The notes under the pieces are model-generated. The model was not told the origin of the DNA. It ran no database searches and worked only from the letters and a program-made list of their open reading frames with translations. From contig MGZO01000101.1 in NCBI GenBank assembly GCA_001802655.1, positions 8,062-26,930 on the forward strand: a DNA stretch of 18,869 bases, read 5' to 3'. The stretch comes from Hydrogenophilales bacterium RIFOXYD1_FULL_62_11 (GTDB lineage Bacteria > Pseudomonadota > Gammaproteobacteria > Burkholderiales > Thiobacillaceae). Below, piece by piece: positions 6,616 to 13,697 of this stretch. The position numbers were made by a program, and so were the translations under genes. The first letter of the stretch is position 1. Each line of letters opens with the position of its first letter.

Positions 6616-7877
6616 GGGGCGGCCCCCACGGTACGCACCAAGGCCGCGGGAAGGCGTGCACCCGGGGTGGGGTTGCCATCCGGAAGGCCGGCTGATTGCC
6701 AGTCCGGGTAGACCGCCAGTTCACGCACGAGCGCATCCGGTAAGCGGCGCGGTGACGGATGGCCCGCAAGCAAACAGGGATTCAGCCCAGACAGGGAGTT
6801 GCTCAGGCAATCGGCGCGATAGGCCAGCGCCAGATTGTGGGCCGCCTCGCCCCCCTGAAAAGGGATGGCGGCTGCCACCACATTGCCGATCACGTGCTGG
6901 CGATACGCCGCATTCCCGGCACGGCGCACCCGAATCCCTTCCCCCGACGCCAGCACGGTATTGGAAAAAATCGCCATATCGCGTGGCACGTCGTTGTGCG
7001 GCTGAATATGAATCGCATCGCCGCTGCGATTGACGAACAGATTGTCGTAGACCGCAACCCGGCCTTCCGCCTGCAACAGGGCTTCGCCGAGGTTGTGCCA
7101 GAAGAGGTTGCCGTAGACCAGATAACGATCCGCACTGCCCACCCCGGTCAACGGCAGATGCCCCAGCAGGACATTGGGACGCGGCTGCGCTCCGGCTGGC
7201 GCGCCCTGCTTGGAAAACACGTTGTACCTGATCACCGTGTCATGGCGATCCGCGTATTCTGCCGCACGGATTTTTTGATGTTTGATCTGAAGGCTGTAAC
7301 CCAGCGTATGGCTGATCCGGTTACTTTCAATGACACCGCTGACAAACGCATCCGAGCCATCAGCATCGCCGAAGTACATACCGGTGCCCACCCGTTCGAT
7401 ACGGTTGTCTTTTACCACCCAGCCGAATGCCGGGCACTTGGTCGAGATGCCCACGTTCTGCTGCGACGCGGCATAGTCGTGGATATACAGCCGTTCCAGC
7501 GTGATGAAATCGGCAAAGCGGCTGTGGCCTTCGGCCTTGACTGCATCCACCGGCTGGTTTTGGCCATCGAGTTCCAGATCGCGCACGCTCACATATCGCA
7601 CATCGACCAGACTGACCGTATTGACACGCGGCCGGGCAATAAAACGCGGCCGCGCAGTCGGGTTGCCAGATTCAATGACGATGGGTTGTCCCGCACGTCC
7701 TGAAAGGTGGTGAAGCGGCAAACCCTGCAGGTAATCGCCGGGTGCCAGCAACAAACGGTCCCCCGGCTGCAAGCGGCGCAAGAGGTGACGATAATCGTCC
7801 GGGTTCGCGTGGTAATCGATCGCCATGGCTGGGGCCGCCAGGCAAAAAACCAACAATGCGCAGACGATCCGCCGCAT
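6612..7877 (-). CDS. Secreted right-handed beta-helix protein
   Basis: A 421-residue protein with a clear signal peptide (MRRIVCALLVFCLAAPAMA, 19 residues) that directs it to the periplasm or beyond. The mature N terminus (LQPGDRLLLAPGDY, then an SGRAGQPIVIES element) is typical of right-handed parallel beta-helix proteins, including polysaccharide lyases and epimerases such as the chondroitinase B/PL6 type. The middle shows repeated short Asn-rich rungs (VKDNRIERV, IESNRISHT, IRYNVFSK, VYGNLFWHN, VYDNLFVNRS, IFSNTVLAS, VIGNVVAAA), as expected of PbH1 repeats. I cannot assign catalytic residues, so the enzyme class is open; a binding or structural role is possible. The ATG directly follows the aroK stop with no gap, and the stop overlaps the VanZ-like gene start, so it sits in an operon. 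It probably acts on an extracellular polysaccharide. Confidence 0.8.
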   Translation of the reverse strand: MRRIVCALLVFCLAAPAMAIDYHANPDDYRHLLRRLQPGDRLLLAPGDYLQGLPLHHLSGRAGQPIVIESGNPTARPRFIARPRVNTVSLVDVRYVSVRDLELDGQNQPVDAVKAEGHSRFADFITLERLYIHDYAASQQNVGISTKCPAFGWVVKDNRIERVGTGMYFGDADGSDAFVSGVIESNRISHTLGYSLQIKHQKIRAAEYADRHDTVIRYNVFSKQGAPAGAQPRPNVLLGHLPLTGVGSADRYLVYGNLFWHNLGEALLQAEGRVAVYDNLFVNRSGDAIHIQPHNDVPRDMAIFSNTVLASGEGIRVRRAGNAAYRQHVIGNVVAAAIPFQGGEAAHNLALAYRADCLSNSLSGLNPCLLAGHPSPRRLPDALVRELAVYPDWQSAGLPDGNPTPGARLPAALVRTVGAAP

Positions 7878-8429
7878 TCAATCCACCCTGTCAGGCGAGG
7901 GCAAGCCGCTCCGCAACAAATCCAGTTTCCCGCAAAGTACACGCAACATGCCCGACACGCTCTGTCGCCCGGTATCCACCACGATATCGGCTATTTCGCG
8001 GTACAGCGGGTCACGCCGTGCATACAGTTCGCGCAATCGGGCCAGGGGATTTTCTGTTTGCAGCAGCGGCCGGCTGCGATCGTGCCGTGTCCGTTCATGC
8101 AAGTGTTCAGGCGTTCCATGCAAGTAAATCACTACGCCATTTCTGCGCAACGTGTCGCGGTTGCCGGGCGACAAAATGGCCCCACCGCCCGTAGCCAGCA
8201 CGATGCCTGACAAGGCCGTCAGCTCGGCAACCGCTGCTTCCTCGCGCTTGCGGAAGCCTGCTTCGCCCTCGATCTCGAATATGACCGGAATCTTGACGCC
8301 CGTGTGTGCCTCGATGACATGATCCGAATCGAAAAACTCGCAACCGTAATGCTTGGCAAGCAACCGCCCTACCGTGGTTTTACCTGCACCCATCAGGCCA
8401 ACGAGATATAGATTGTCTTGCTTGCTCAT
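7878..8429 (-). CDS. aroK: Shikimate kinase
   Basis: A 183-residue cytoplasmic enzyme of the shikimate pathway that phosphorylates shikimate at O-3 with ATP. It shows the P-loop GLMGAGKT (11-18), the D34-x-D36 pair (FFDSDHVIE), the shikimate-binding R60 (GFRKRE), the GGG loop (81-83) and the lid RSRPLL (118-123). Its length is normal for the family. The start at 8429 (MSKQDNLYLVGLMG) is chosen over a longer frame to 8489, because family members begin 5-12 residues before the P-loop strand; the Shine-Dalgarno is poor. In many relatives aroK is followed by aroB. Here the next gene is the beta-helix protein, joined with no gap. A terminator separates it from pilQ, so it needs its own promoter in about 8430-8500, which I could not pick out. 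Confidence 0.95.
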   Translation of the reverse strand: MSKQDNLYLVGLMGAGKTTVGRLLAKHYGCEFFDSDHVIEAHTGVKIPVIFEIEGEAGFRKREEAAVAELTALSGIVLATGGGAILSPGNRDTLRRNGVVIYLHGTPEHLHERTRHDRSRPLLQTENPLARLRELYARRDPLYREIADIVVDTGRQSVSGMLRVLCGKLDLLRSGLPSPDRVD

Positions 8430-8501
8430 GGCGGCATTGTAATGGACGACCGCCCTGGCGGCAGGGATGACAGGCCGGGAACAAGTCACAAAAAAAGAAC
8501 G

Positions 8502-8529
8502 AAAAAAAGCGCGGGACGAACCCGCGCTT
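8502..8529 (-). terminator. Intrinsic terminator of the pil operon
   Basis: Read on the minus strand, the stem AGCGCGGG / CCCGCGCT (8 bp, 5-base loop, arms 8508-8515 and 8521-8528) is followed by a run of seven T (8508-8502) and a second T-run just beyond. It lies 16 nt after the pilQ stop and before aroK, ending pilMNOPQ transcription. Confidence 0.88.
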
Positions 8530-8544
8530 GGCGTGCTTACCTGA

Positions 8545-10704
8545 TCAACGCAGCGACAAACGTTCGTCGAGGATGCGGGGCGTCAGGAAAATGATCAGCT
8601 CGGTTTTGCTGTTCGACTTGGTTGTGGTCTTGAACAGATTTCCCAGCCCGGGGATATCGCCGAAGAACGGCACCTTGCTGGTGGTTGCATTTTCATCACC
8701 ATCAAAAATGCCGCCCAAGACCAGCGTTTCACCATTACCCACGCGCACCTGGGTCTTGATCCGTTTGGTGTCGATCGCGGGGTTGTCGCCAATATTCGCG
8801 ATCTCACGTACCGCATCTTTTTGAACTTCGACCGTCAAAATAATCGAGTCGTTGTTCAAGATTTGCGGATCGACCAACAAGCACAGGAAAGCGTCCTTGA
8901 ATGTCACGGTAGCCACACCACCATAGACTGCTGGCGGGGTAATGTAGGGAATCTGCGTACCGTTCAGGATCACCGCCGGTTTCTGGTTGGTGGTCATCAC
9001 GCGCGGATTGGAAATCACCTTGCCCCGGTTGTCTTCCTCCAGTGCACGCAACTCCAGATCCAGGAAGTTTCCGTTGGCAGAATCGATCAGGGTAGTGATC
9101 AAGTTGGGGGCGACATTAGGGAGCAGTTGTCCTCCGCCACTGATTGTTCTGCTGCCGCTGCTATTGCTGGCAGCAAAACTCAGGCGTGCACCCAGATCAC
9201 GACTCCAGCCATCGGTCGCCACCACCACGCGTGCTTCGATCATGACCTGACGTGCAGGCACGTCCAGACGGGTGATCAGCTCGCGTACCTCCTGGATCTT
9301 GCGCGGGGTATCCGTAATGATCAGGGTGTTGGTTTTGAGTTCGTAGGTCGCACGGCCGCGCTTGGTCAGGATTTTCTGATCGCTATCGCCTTTGCCTTGC
9401 TGCGAAGCCTGCGCCACCGCACCGCCACCCAAGCCCTGCGCCTGCGCCGAGCAGTTGACGCCACCACCCGCCGAGTTGAGGAACGCGCCCATCGAGAAAC
9501 CGTACAACATGGTTTGCGCTTCATCCGCCCGCATGTAGTTGAGCTGGATGTACTCGGTGGACATGGGCTCCAGATCAGCCACGGCTGACCGGGCTTCGTA
9601 CTCGAGCTTTTCCTTGGTCAGCAGTTCATCCTTGGGCGCAATCCAGATCACGTTGCCGTTCTGGCGCTTGTCCAGACCCTTGGTCTGCATGATGAGTTCA
9701 AGCGCCTGATCCCATGGCACATCTTTCAAGCGCAGGGTGAGATTGCCGGTCACGGTGTCGCTGGCGATGATGTTCAGGCCAGTAAAGTCTGCAATGACTT
9801 GCAGCACCGAGCGCACTTCAACATTCTGGAAGTTCAGCGAGAGCTTTTCGCCGGTGTATTTCACCTTGCCATCGGCAGTTTTCTTCTGGGCATCGTCGCT
9901 CTTCTTGACCTCGACAATGAAGTTGTTGTCAGTCTGATAGGCCGAATACTCCCAACCGCCCTTGGGCTGAATCACCATGCGGGTGTTGTCACCCAGCTTG
10001 TAGGTTTCGATGATCTGCACCGGCGTACCGTAATCAGCGACATCCATCCGGCGCTGCAGGGACTTGGGCAAATCGGTGCCGATGAAATCAACCACCACGC
10101 CGCCGGACTGCTGGCGGATGTTGATGCCGGCTTGCGAGTCTGACAGCGTGGTGACAATACGCGCCTCACCCGTTGCGCCACGCCTGAAATCAACATCACG
10201 AATGCTGTGAGCCGCTGCGCCAGGCGCCGCCTCGGCAAAGCGCGGGCTGGCATTCACCGGCGCAACGCCAACGCTGGTATCACCCAGTGAAATCAACAGC
10301 AGATTGCCATCGATCCGGGTATCGTATTCAACCGATTTGTTCAGGTTCAGCACCAGACGCGAACGCGTACCCGCCTGCACCACATTCACGCTCGTCAGCG
10401 GGCCAACATTGGCTTCCACGGTATTACGCCCCAAGGCATTTCCCGTATCAGGCAAGTCCAGCGCGATGCGGGGTGGATTCCCCACGGTAAAGCCCGCTGG
10501 CGTCGCTGTCAGCGCTTTTTTGAGCTTGACCCTCACCATTACCTTCCCGCCAGGCAGGGTGGTGGACTCGACGCTTTGCACCGCGTTGCTGGTGGGCGGC
10601 GCGTCGGCGGCGCGCACGGCAAGCGGCAGCGCCAAGCTGGTGAGCAGGGCAAACCCGAACAGATGACGGGTCAGTTTCTGGGCAATCTTCGGCAATGCGT
10701 TCAT
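8545..10704 (-). CDS. pilQ: Type IV pilus outer-membrane secretin PilQ
   Basis: A 719-residue precursor of the ring through which type IV pili cross the outer membrane. A signal peptide ends near residue 32 (LAVRA-AD). Two AMIN-type beta domains follow (about 40-135 and 165-265) that bind peptidoglycan. Next come the secretin/TonB N0 domain (about 285-375, LSLNFQNVEVRSVLQVIADF), an N1 domain with a Gly/Ala/Gln-rich insertion, and the secretin core (about 520-715, including LRALEEDNRGKVISNPRV and VPFFGDIPGLGNLF). The end, TELIIFLTPRIL, is standard. The start at 10704 (MNALPKIAQK) is chosen over a frame extension to 10773 because AAGAGG lies 5 nt ahead and it begins the signal peptide. It is 29 nt after pilP and is the last gene of the operon. 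Confidence 0.96.
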   Translation of the reverse strand: MNALPKIAQKLTRHLFGFALLTSLALPLAVRAADAPPTSNAVQSVESTTLPGGKVMVRVKLKKALTATPAGFTVGNPPRIALDLPDTGNALGRNTVEANVGPLTSVNVVQAGTRSRLVLNLNKSVEYDTRIDGNLLLISLGDTSVGVAPVNASPRFAEAAPGAAAHSIRDVDFRRGATGEARIVTTLSDSQAGINIRQQSGGVVVDFIGTDLPKSLQRRMDVADYGTPVQIIETYKLGDNTRMVIQPKGGWEYSAYQTDNNFIVEVKKSDDAQKKTADGKVKYTGEKLSLNFQNVEVRSVLQVIADFTGLNIIASDTVTGNLTLRLKDVPWDQALELIMQTKGLDKRQNGNVIWIAPKDELLTKEKLEYEARSAVADLEPMSTEYIQLNYMRADEAQTMLYGFSMGAFLNSAGGGVNCSAQAQGLGGGAVAQASQQGKGDSDQKILTKRGRATYELKTNTLIITDTPRKIQEVRELITRLDVPARQVMIEARVVVATDGWSRDLGARLSFAASNSSGSRTISGGGQLLPNVAPNLITTLIDSANGNFLDLELRALEEDNRGKVISNPRVMTTNQKPAVILNGTQIPYITPPAVYGGVATVTFKDAFLCLLVDPQILNNDSIILTVEVQKDAVREIANIGDNPAIDTKRIKTQVRVGNGETLVLGGIFDGDENATTSKVPFFGDIPGLGNLFKTTTKSNSKTELIIFLTPRILDERLSLR

Positions 10705-10733
10705 GTCAGCCTCTTTATATACAGTGCTACAAA

Positions 10734-11231
10734 TCATTCTTGCAAAATCAGGGTGCTGGAGCGCTCGGTCCAATCCCCGGCGCTATCCTGAACAGTCTCA
10801 CGCAAACTGACTTCGCTCTCGCCAATCTGCGTGATCAAGCCAAAATTCTGGCCCATGTAATTGCCCTTTTTAACGTGATAAATCGCGTTATCAGGCGTCT
10901 TCACCACTGCATTGATACTGCCGTTCTTCGACAGCACGCCCACCATCTTCAGTGTTTCGAGCGAAAAAGCCTCCAGGGGCTCTTTCGGGCGATTGAGATC
11001 AGGCTGCATCCCGCCCCCACCGCCGGTCGACAGCTTCCTTGGCTTGAAAGGGTCAGGCAGATCAAACGCGTTATAGGTAAACGGCTCGTAGACCTTCACC
11101 TCAGGCAGCGGCTCGATTTTTCCCTGCATGTCCTTGCCGGTTTCGGCAACGAAAGCATGCAGGTCGTCCATGCTGCCGCCGCCGCACCCGCTCAAGCCCA
11201 ACACCATAAATACAATCGGCAAGCGCTTCAT
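10734..11231 (-). CDS. pilP: Type IV pilus inner-membrane lipoprotein PilP
   Basis: A 165-residue lipoprotein with a type II signal peptide and lipobox LSGC (Cys16). After a flexible stretch with a run of five Gly (TGGGGGM), the folded C-terminal domain (about 85-165, from EAFSLETLKMVGVL) is the HR-like beta-sandwich that contacts PilQ N0. The PFTYNAFDLPDPFKPR segment before it resembles the PilNO-binding region of PilP. It links the PilMNO inner-membrane complex to the secretin. Its start codon overlaps the pilO stop by 4 nt (ATGA), so translation is coupled. Confidence 0.95.
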   Translation of the reverse strand: MKRLPIVFMVLGLSGCGGGSMDDLHAFVAETGKDMQGKIEPLPEVKVYEPFTYNAFDLPDPFKPRKLSTGGGGGMQPDLNRPKEPLEAFSLETLKMVGVLSKNGSINAVVKTPDNAIYHVKKGNYMGQNFGLITQIGESEVSLRETVQDSAGDWTERSSTLILQE

Positions 11232-11848
11232 TTGGGCTGCTCCTTGGACTGCTTCTTGCTCGCGATTACTTCTTCGTCATCCAGGTAGCGATAGGTTTTG
11301 ACAATTGCATCCATATTCAGCACCCCTTCCTTGCCGGGTTCCATGACGATATCCTGCAAGGTCACGATGCGTGACAGCTTGGACACGTCGCTGACGAAAG
11401 CCGCTGCATCGTGATAACCCCCGGTAATTTTGACGCGAATCGGCGTTTCAGCGTAAAACTCGGACACCGTCTCGGCTTCCGGCCGGAACAACTCGAACTG
11501 CAAGCCACGACCCAACCCCGCCTGGTTGACATCGGTAATCAATGCATCCATTTCCTGCTTGTTCGGCAGCTGTTTCAACAGCGCACCAAACGCCTGCTCA
11601 ATGTCAGCCAGTTGTTTCTTGTACGCGTCCAGATTGATTGCCTGGTTTTTCTTGGTGGTGAATACGCCACGCAGCTCGGTTTCCTTTTGCTTGGTCACTT
11701 CCAGCGTTTCCATGCCGCCCCGCCAGTCAAACCACCAGCCTGCTGCCACGATTGCCACACACAAGATCGCCAGCGCGGCCAATTTACTTGGCAGCGGCCA
11801 GTCGGCCAGCGTTTTCAGATCAAGTTGATTGATATCGTCAAGGGTCAT
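11228..11848 (-). CDS. pilO: Type IV pilus assembly protein PilO
   Basis: A 206-residue bitopic inner-membrane protein. A short cytoplasmic N terminus (LDDINQLDLKTLADWP) precedes one transmembrane helix (about 22-43). A periplasmic coiled coil (about 50-100, KQKETELRGVFTTKK through LPNKQEMDALI) and a ferredoxin-like domain ending near LDDEEVI follow. PilO pairs with PilN to form the alignment subcomplex. The length is usual. ATGA overlaps join it to pilN upstream and pilP downstream. Confidence 0.95.
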   Translation of the reverse strand: MTLDDINQLDLKTLADWPLPSKLAALAILCVAIVAAGWWFDWRGGMETLEVTKQKETELRGVFTTKKNQAINLDAYKKQLADIEQAFGALLKQLPNKQEMDALITDVNQAGLGRGLQFELFRPEAETVSEFYAETPIRVKITGGYHDAAAFVSDVSKLSRIVTLQDIVMEPGKEGVLNMDAIVKTYRYLDDEEVIASKKQSKEQPK

Positions 11849-12423
11849 GCTTTGCCCCCCTTATCGGTTGCGTCGTCAAGTTGCTGGCGGGTTTGCTTAA
11901 CCGTCAAAACAAATTCATTGGCGCGCAGATTGTTCACGGTGGCAGCCTTGATTTCGACCAGACCCGCTGATTCAAACCAGGGCGAATCGTCCAGCGAACG
12001 CATCAACGTCGAGACGCGCGCGCTTGACTGGGTATACCCGGTAATGGTGACTACATCGCCCGCTTGCTTGAAGGACTTGAGATACAGGCCCTGGGGCAAC
12101 AGGCGGATCATCTGGTCGAACAGATGAACGACCTCGGTACGATTGGATTGCAGCGTTTCAACAACTTGCTTGCGCGCCAGCAAGGCCTGGGTCTGTTCGC
12201 GGATTTTCTTGATTTCGCCAATCTGGCTGTCAAGTTTAGTGATCTCCTGCGTCAAGAAAGCATTGCGGGCATCCTGATTCGACTGCTGCGCAGCGATCAC
12301 GGCATGCCCCAGGACGACGGTCACAAGACCCGCAGCCACGGCAACACCAAGCAGAACAGTGAACTGGCGGCGACGTGAAGCACGTGCCAGTTCGCGGTGG
12401 GGGAGTAGGTTAATGCGGATCAT
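11845..12423 (-). CDS. pilN: Type IV pilus assembly protein PilN
   Basis: A 192-residue bitopic inner-membrane protein. The N-terminal INLLPHRE motif (about residues 4-11) is the conserved peptide that inserts into the PilM groove. A transmembrane helix (about 23-44) is followed by a periplasmic coiled coil (about 50-95) and a ferredoxin-like domain (about 100-175, including LPQGLYLKSF and ITGYTQSSARVSTLMRSL). It works with PilO and PilP. The start overlaps the pilM stop as ATGA. Confidence 0.96.
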   Translation of the reverse strand: MIRINLLPHRELARASRRRQFTVLLGVAVAAGLVTVVLGHAVIAAQQSNQDARNAFLTQEITKLDSQIGEIKKIREQTQALLARKQVVETLQSNRTEVVHLFDQMIRLLPQGLYLKSFKQAGDVVTITGYTQSSARVSTLMRSLDDSPWFESAGLVEIKAATVNNLRANEFVLTVKQTRQQLDDATDKGGKA

Positions 12424-13508
12424 TGGGGGTCAAACCTCCGCATGGCGAGGCCACAAGCAACGAAAAGGGAAGGCGCATCGGCGGTCAACGCCTGTGGCCG
12501 GATTTTGCTGCCGACTGCCATATTGGCAAACGGATTGACAACCATGGTCGCGGTTCCGGTGCGCTGGGCAACAACCTCGTCGATGCCGGGGATCATGGCA
12601 CCGCCGCCCGCCAACAGAATCTGGTCAACCTTGCGATACTGGGTGGAGGTCGTGAACAACTGCAATGCGCGGCCAATTTCCATCGCCAGCGTTTCGCTGT
12701 AAGGCTGCAAGACTTCCATGTCGTAGCTTTCGGGCAGCGTGCCCTTGCGCTTGGCATTCTCAGCTTCTTCGCTGCTCATGCTATAGCGACGTGCGATCTC
12801 ATTGTTGAGCTGGCTGCCGCCAAACCCATGCTCGCGCAGGTAGACCGAATCATTGTCGTGCAGGATATTGATGTGCATGTTTTGCGCGCCCACATCGATG
12901 ATGGCCACGGTGATTCCGGCACCTCCGCCGGGCATCAGATGCGCTATCTGCTCATAGGCGGTTTGCGTTGCGTACGACTCAACGTCCATGATCAACGCCT
13001 TGAGGCCGGCCGCTTCCACGGCTGCCACCCGATCCTCGACCTTTTCCTTGCGCGCGGCAGCGAGCAAGACTTGCACGTCATCGGGGCTGCCGGGAGAGGG
13101 GCCCAGCACCTGAAAATCCAGGTTCACCTCGTCCAGTGAAAACGGGATGACCTGATTGGCCTCGGCTTCAACCTGATTTTCCAGGTCGATGCCACTGAGG
13201 CTGGCCGGCGCAAGGATTTTCTTCGTGATCACGGCTGACGAGGGCAGCGCCAACGCCACATTCCTGACCCGCGAACCCAGGCTTTTCCAGGCTGTACGCA
13301 AGGTGTCGGCCACCTGGTCAAGATTGGCAATGTTGCCATCCATCACTGCATCCTTGGGCAAGGGTTCGATCACATAGCGCTCGATCCGCAACATCCCTTT
13401 GCCGGCATCAGACAACTCGACCAGCTTGATCGCAGTTGTACTGATATCCAAACCCAGGATGGGCAGCCCCTTGGCGGACAACCAGTCTAGATTGATATTC
13501 AGGTGCAA
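12420..13508 (-). CDS. pilM: Type IV pilus assembly ATPase-like protein PilM (TTG start)
   Basis: A 362-residue cytoplasmic actin/FtsA-like protein that binds ATP and docks to the PilN N terminus. Visible family features are GLDISTTAIKLVELS (19-33), LALPSSAVITKK, the FGGSQLNNEIARRY segment and the nucleotide-loop LLAGGGAMIPGI. The start is TTG at 13508. AAAGGA lies 7 nt ahead, the family N terminus begins just here, and the next in-frame ATG would remove the first nucleotide-binding strand. It is the first gene of pilMNOPQ and is divergent from mrcA across 189 bp. Confidence 0.95.
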   Translation of the reverse strand: MHLNINLDWLSAKGLPILGLDISTTAIKLVELSDAGKGMLRIERYVIEPLPKDAVMDGNIANLDQVADTLRTAWKSLGSRVRNVALALPSSAVITKKILAPASLSGIDLENQVEAEANQVIPFSLDEVNLDFQVLGPSPGSPDDVQVLLAAARKEKVEDRVAAVEAAGLKALIMDVESYATQTAYEQIAHLMPGGGAGITVAIIDVGAQNMHINILHDNDSVYLREHGFGGSQLNNEIARRYSMSSEEAENAKRKGTLPESYDMEVLQPYSETLAMEIGRALQLFTTSTQYRKVDQILLAGGGAMIPGIDEVVAQRTGTATMVVNPFANMAVGSKIRPQALTADAPSLFVACGLAMRRFDPQ

Positions 13509-13697
13509 GAGTTTTTCCTTTACGCTTCTGTGGGTTGGCGCTTTTTCTTGTTAATTTTTTTAAATGCTAGCAACAACACACGGTTTTTAACAGTCTTTTC
13601 CCGTCAGCAAGACGGGCACTCAACAACTGTATCCAATTTCCAACACCACTAACGCCTATAATCTGCGGAAACTTTAGGCTTGCACAAAAGGGATCGG
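13509..13697. promoter_or_regulatory. Divergent pilM / mrcA intergenic region
   Basis: This 189-bp AT-rich spacer must hold promoters for both directions. For mrcA a perfect -10 TATAAT lies at 13657-13662, with only a poor -35 (around CAATTT, 13634-13639). Transcription would start near 13669. For pilM I could not choose a convincing promoter; AT-rich tracts at 13550-13565 are candidates. A small hairpin CCCGTC/GACGGG (13600-13616) would lie in the pilM leader and has no T-run. Confidence 0.5.
13516..13521 (-). promoter_or_regulatory. Shine-Dalgarno deciding the TTG start of pilM
   Basis: On the minus strand AAAGGA lies seven bases before TTG at 13508. No ATG or GTG in frame nearby has a comparable site, so this element fixes the unusual start. 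Confidence 0.7.

Noticed and set aside
6759..7703. 314-codon plus-strand frame opposite the beta-helix gene
   Set aside because: No signal, domain or Shine-Dalgarno; the minus-strand gene has a signal peptide, repeats and operon overlaps.
8430..8489. Longer AroK starting at 8489
   Set aside because: The extra 20 residues have no counterpart in the family and run toward the pil terminator.
8821..9588. 255-codon plus-strand frame within pilQ
   Set aside because: A shadow of the secretin core; the composition is typical of an antisense frame.
10705..10773. Longer PilQ starting at 10773
   Set aside because: It would put 23 polar residues before the signal peptide and overlap pilP; a good Shine-Dalgarno precedes 10704.
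13600..13616. CCCGTC/GACGGG hairpin as a terminator
   Set aside because: No T-run follows on either strand, and it sits between divergent genes where no transcript should end.
13680..13697. TTG start for mrcA at 13680
   Set aside because: ATG at 13698 has a better Shine-Dalgarno and lies a suitable distance from the TATAAT box.
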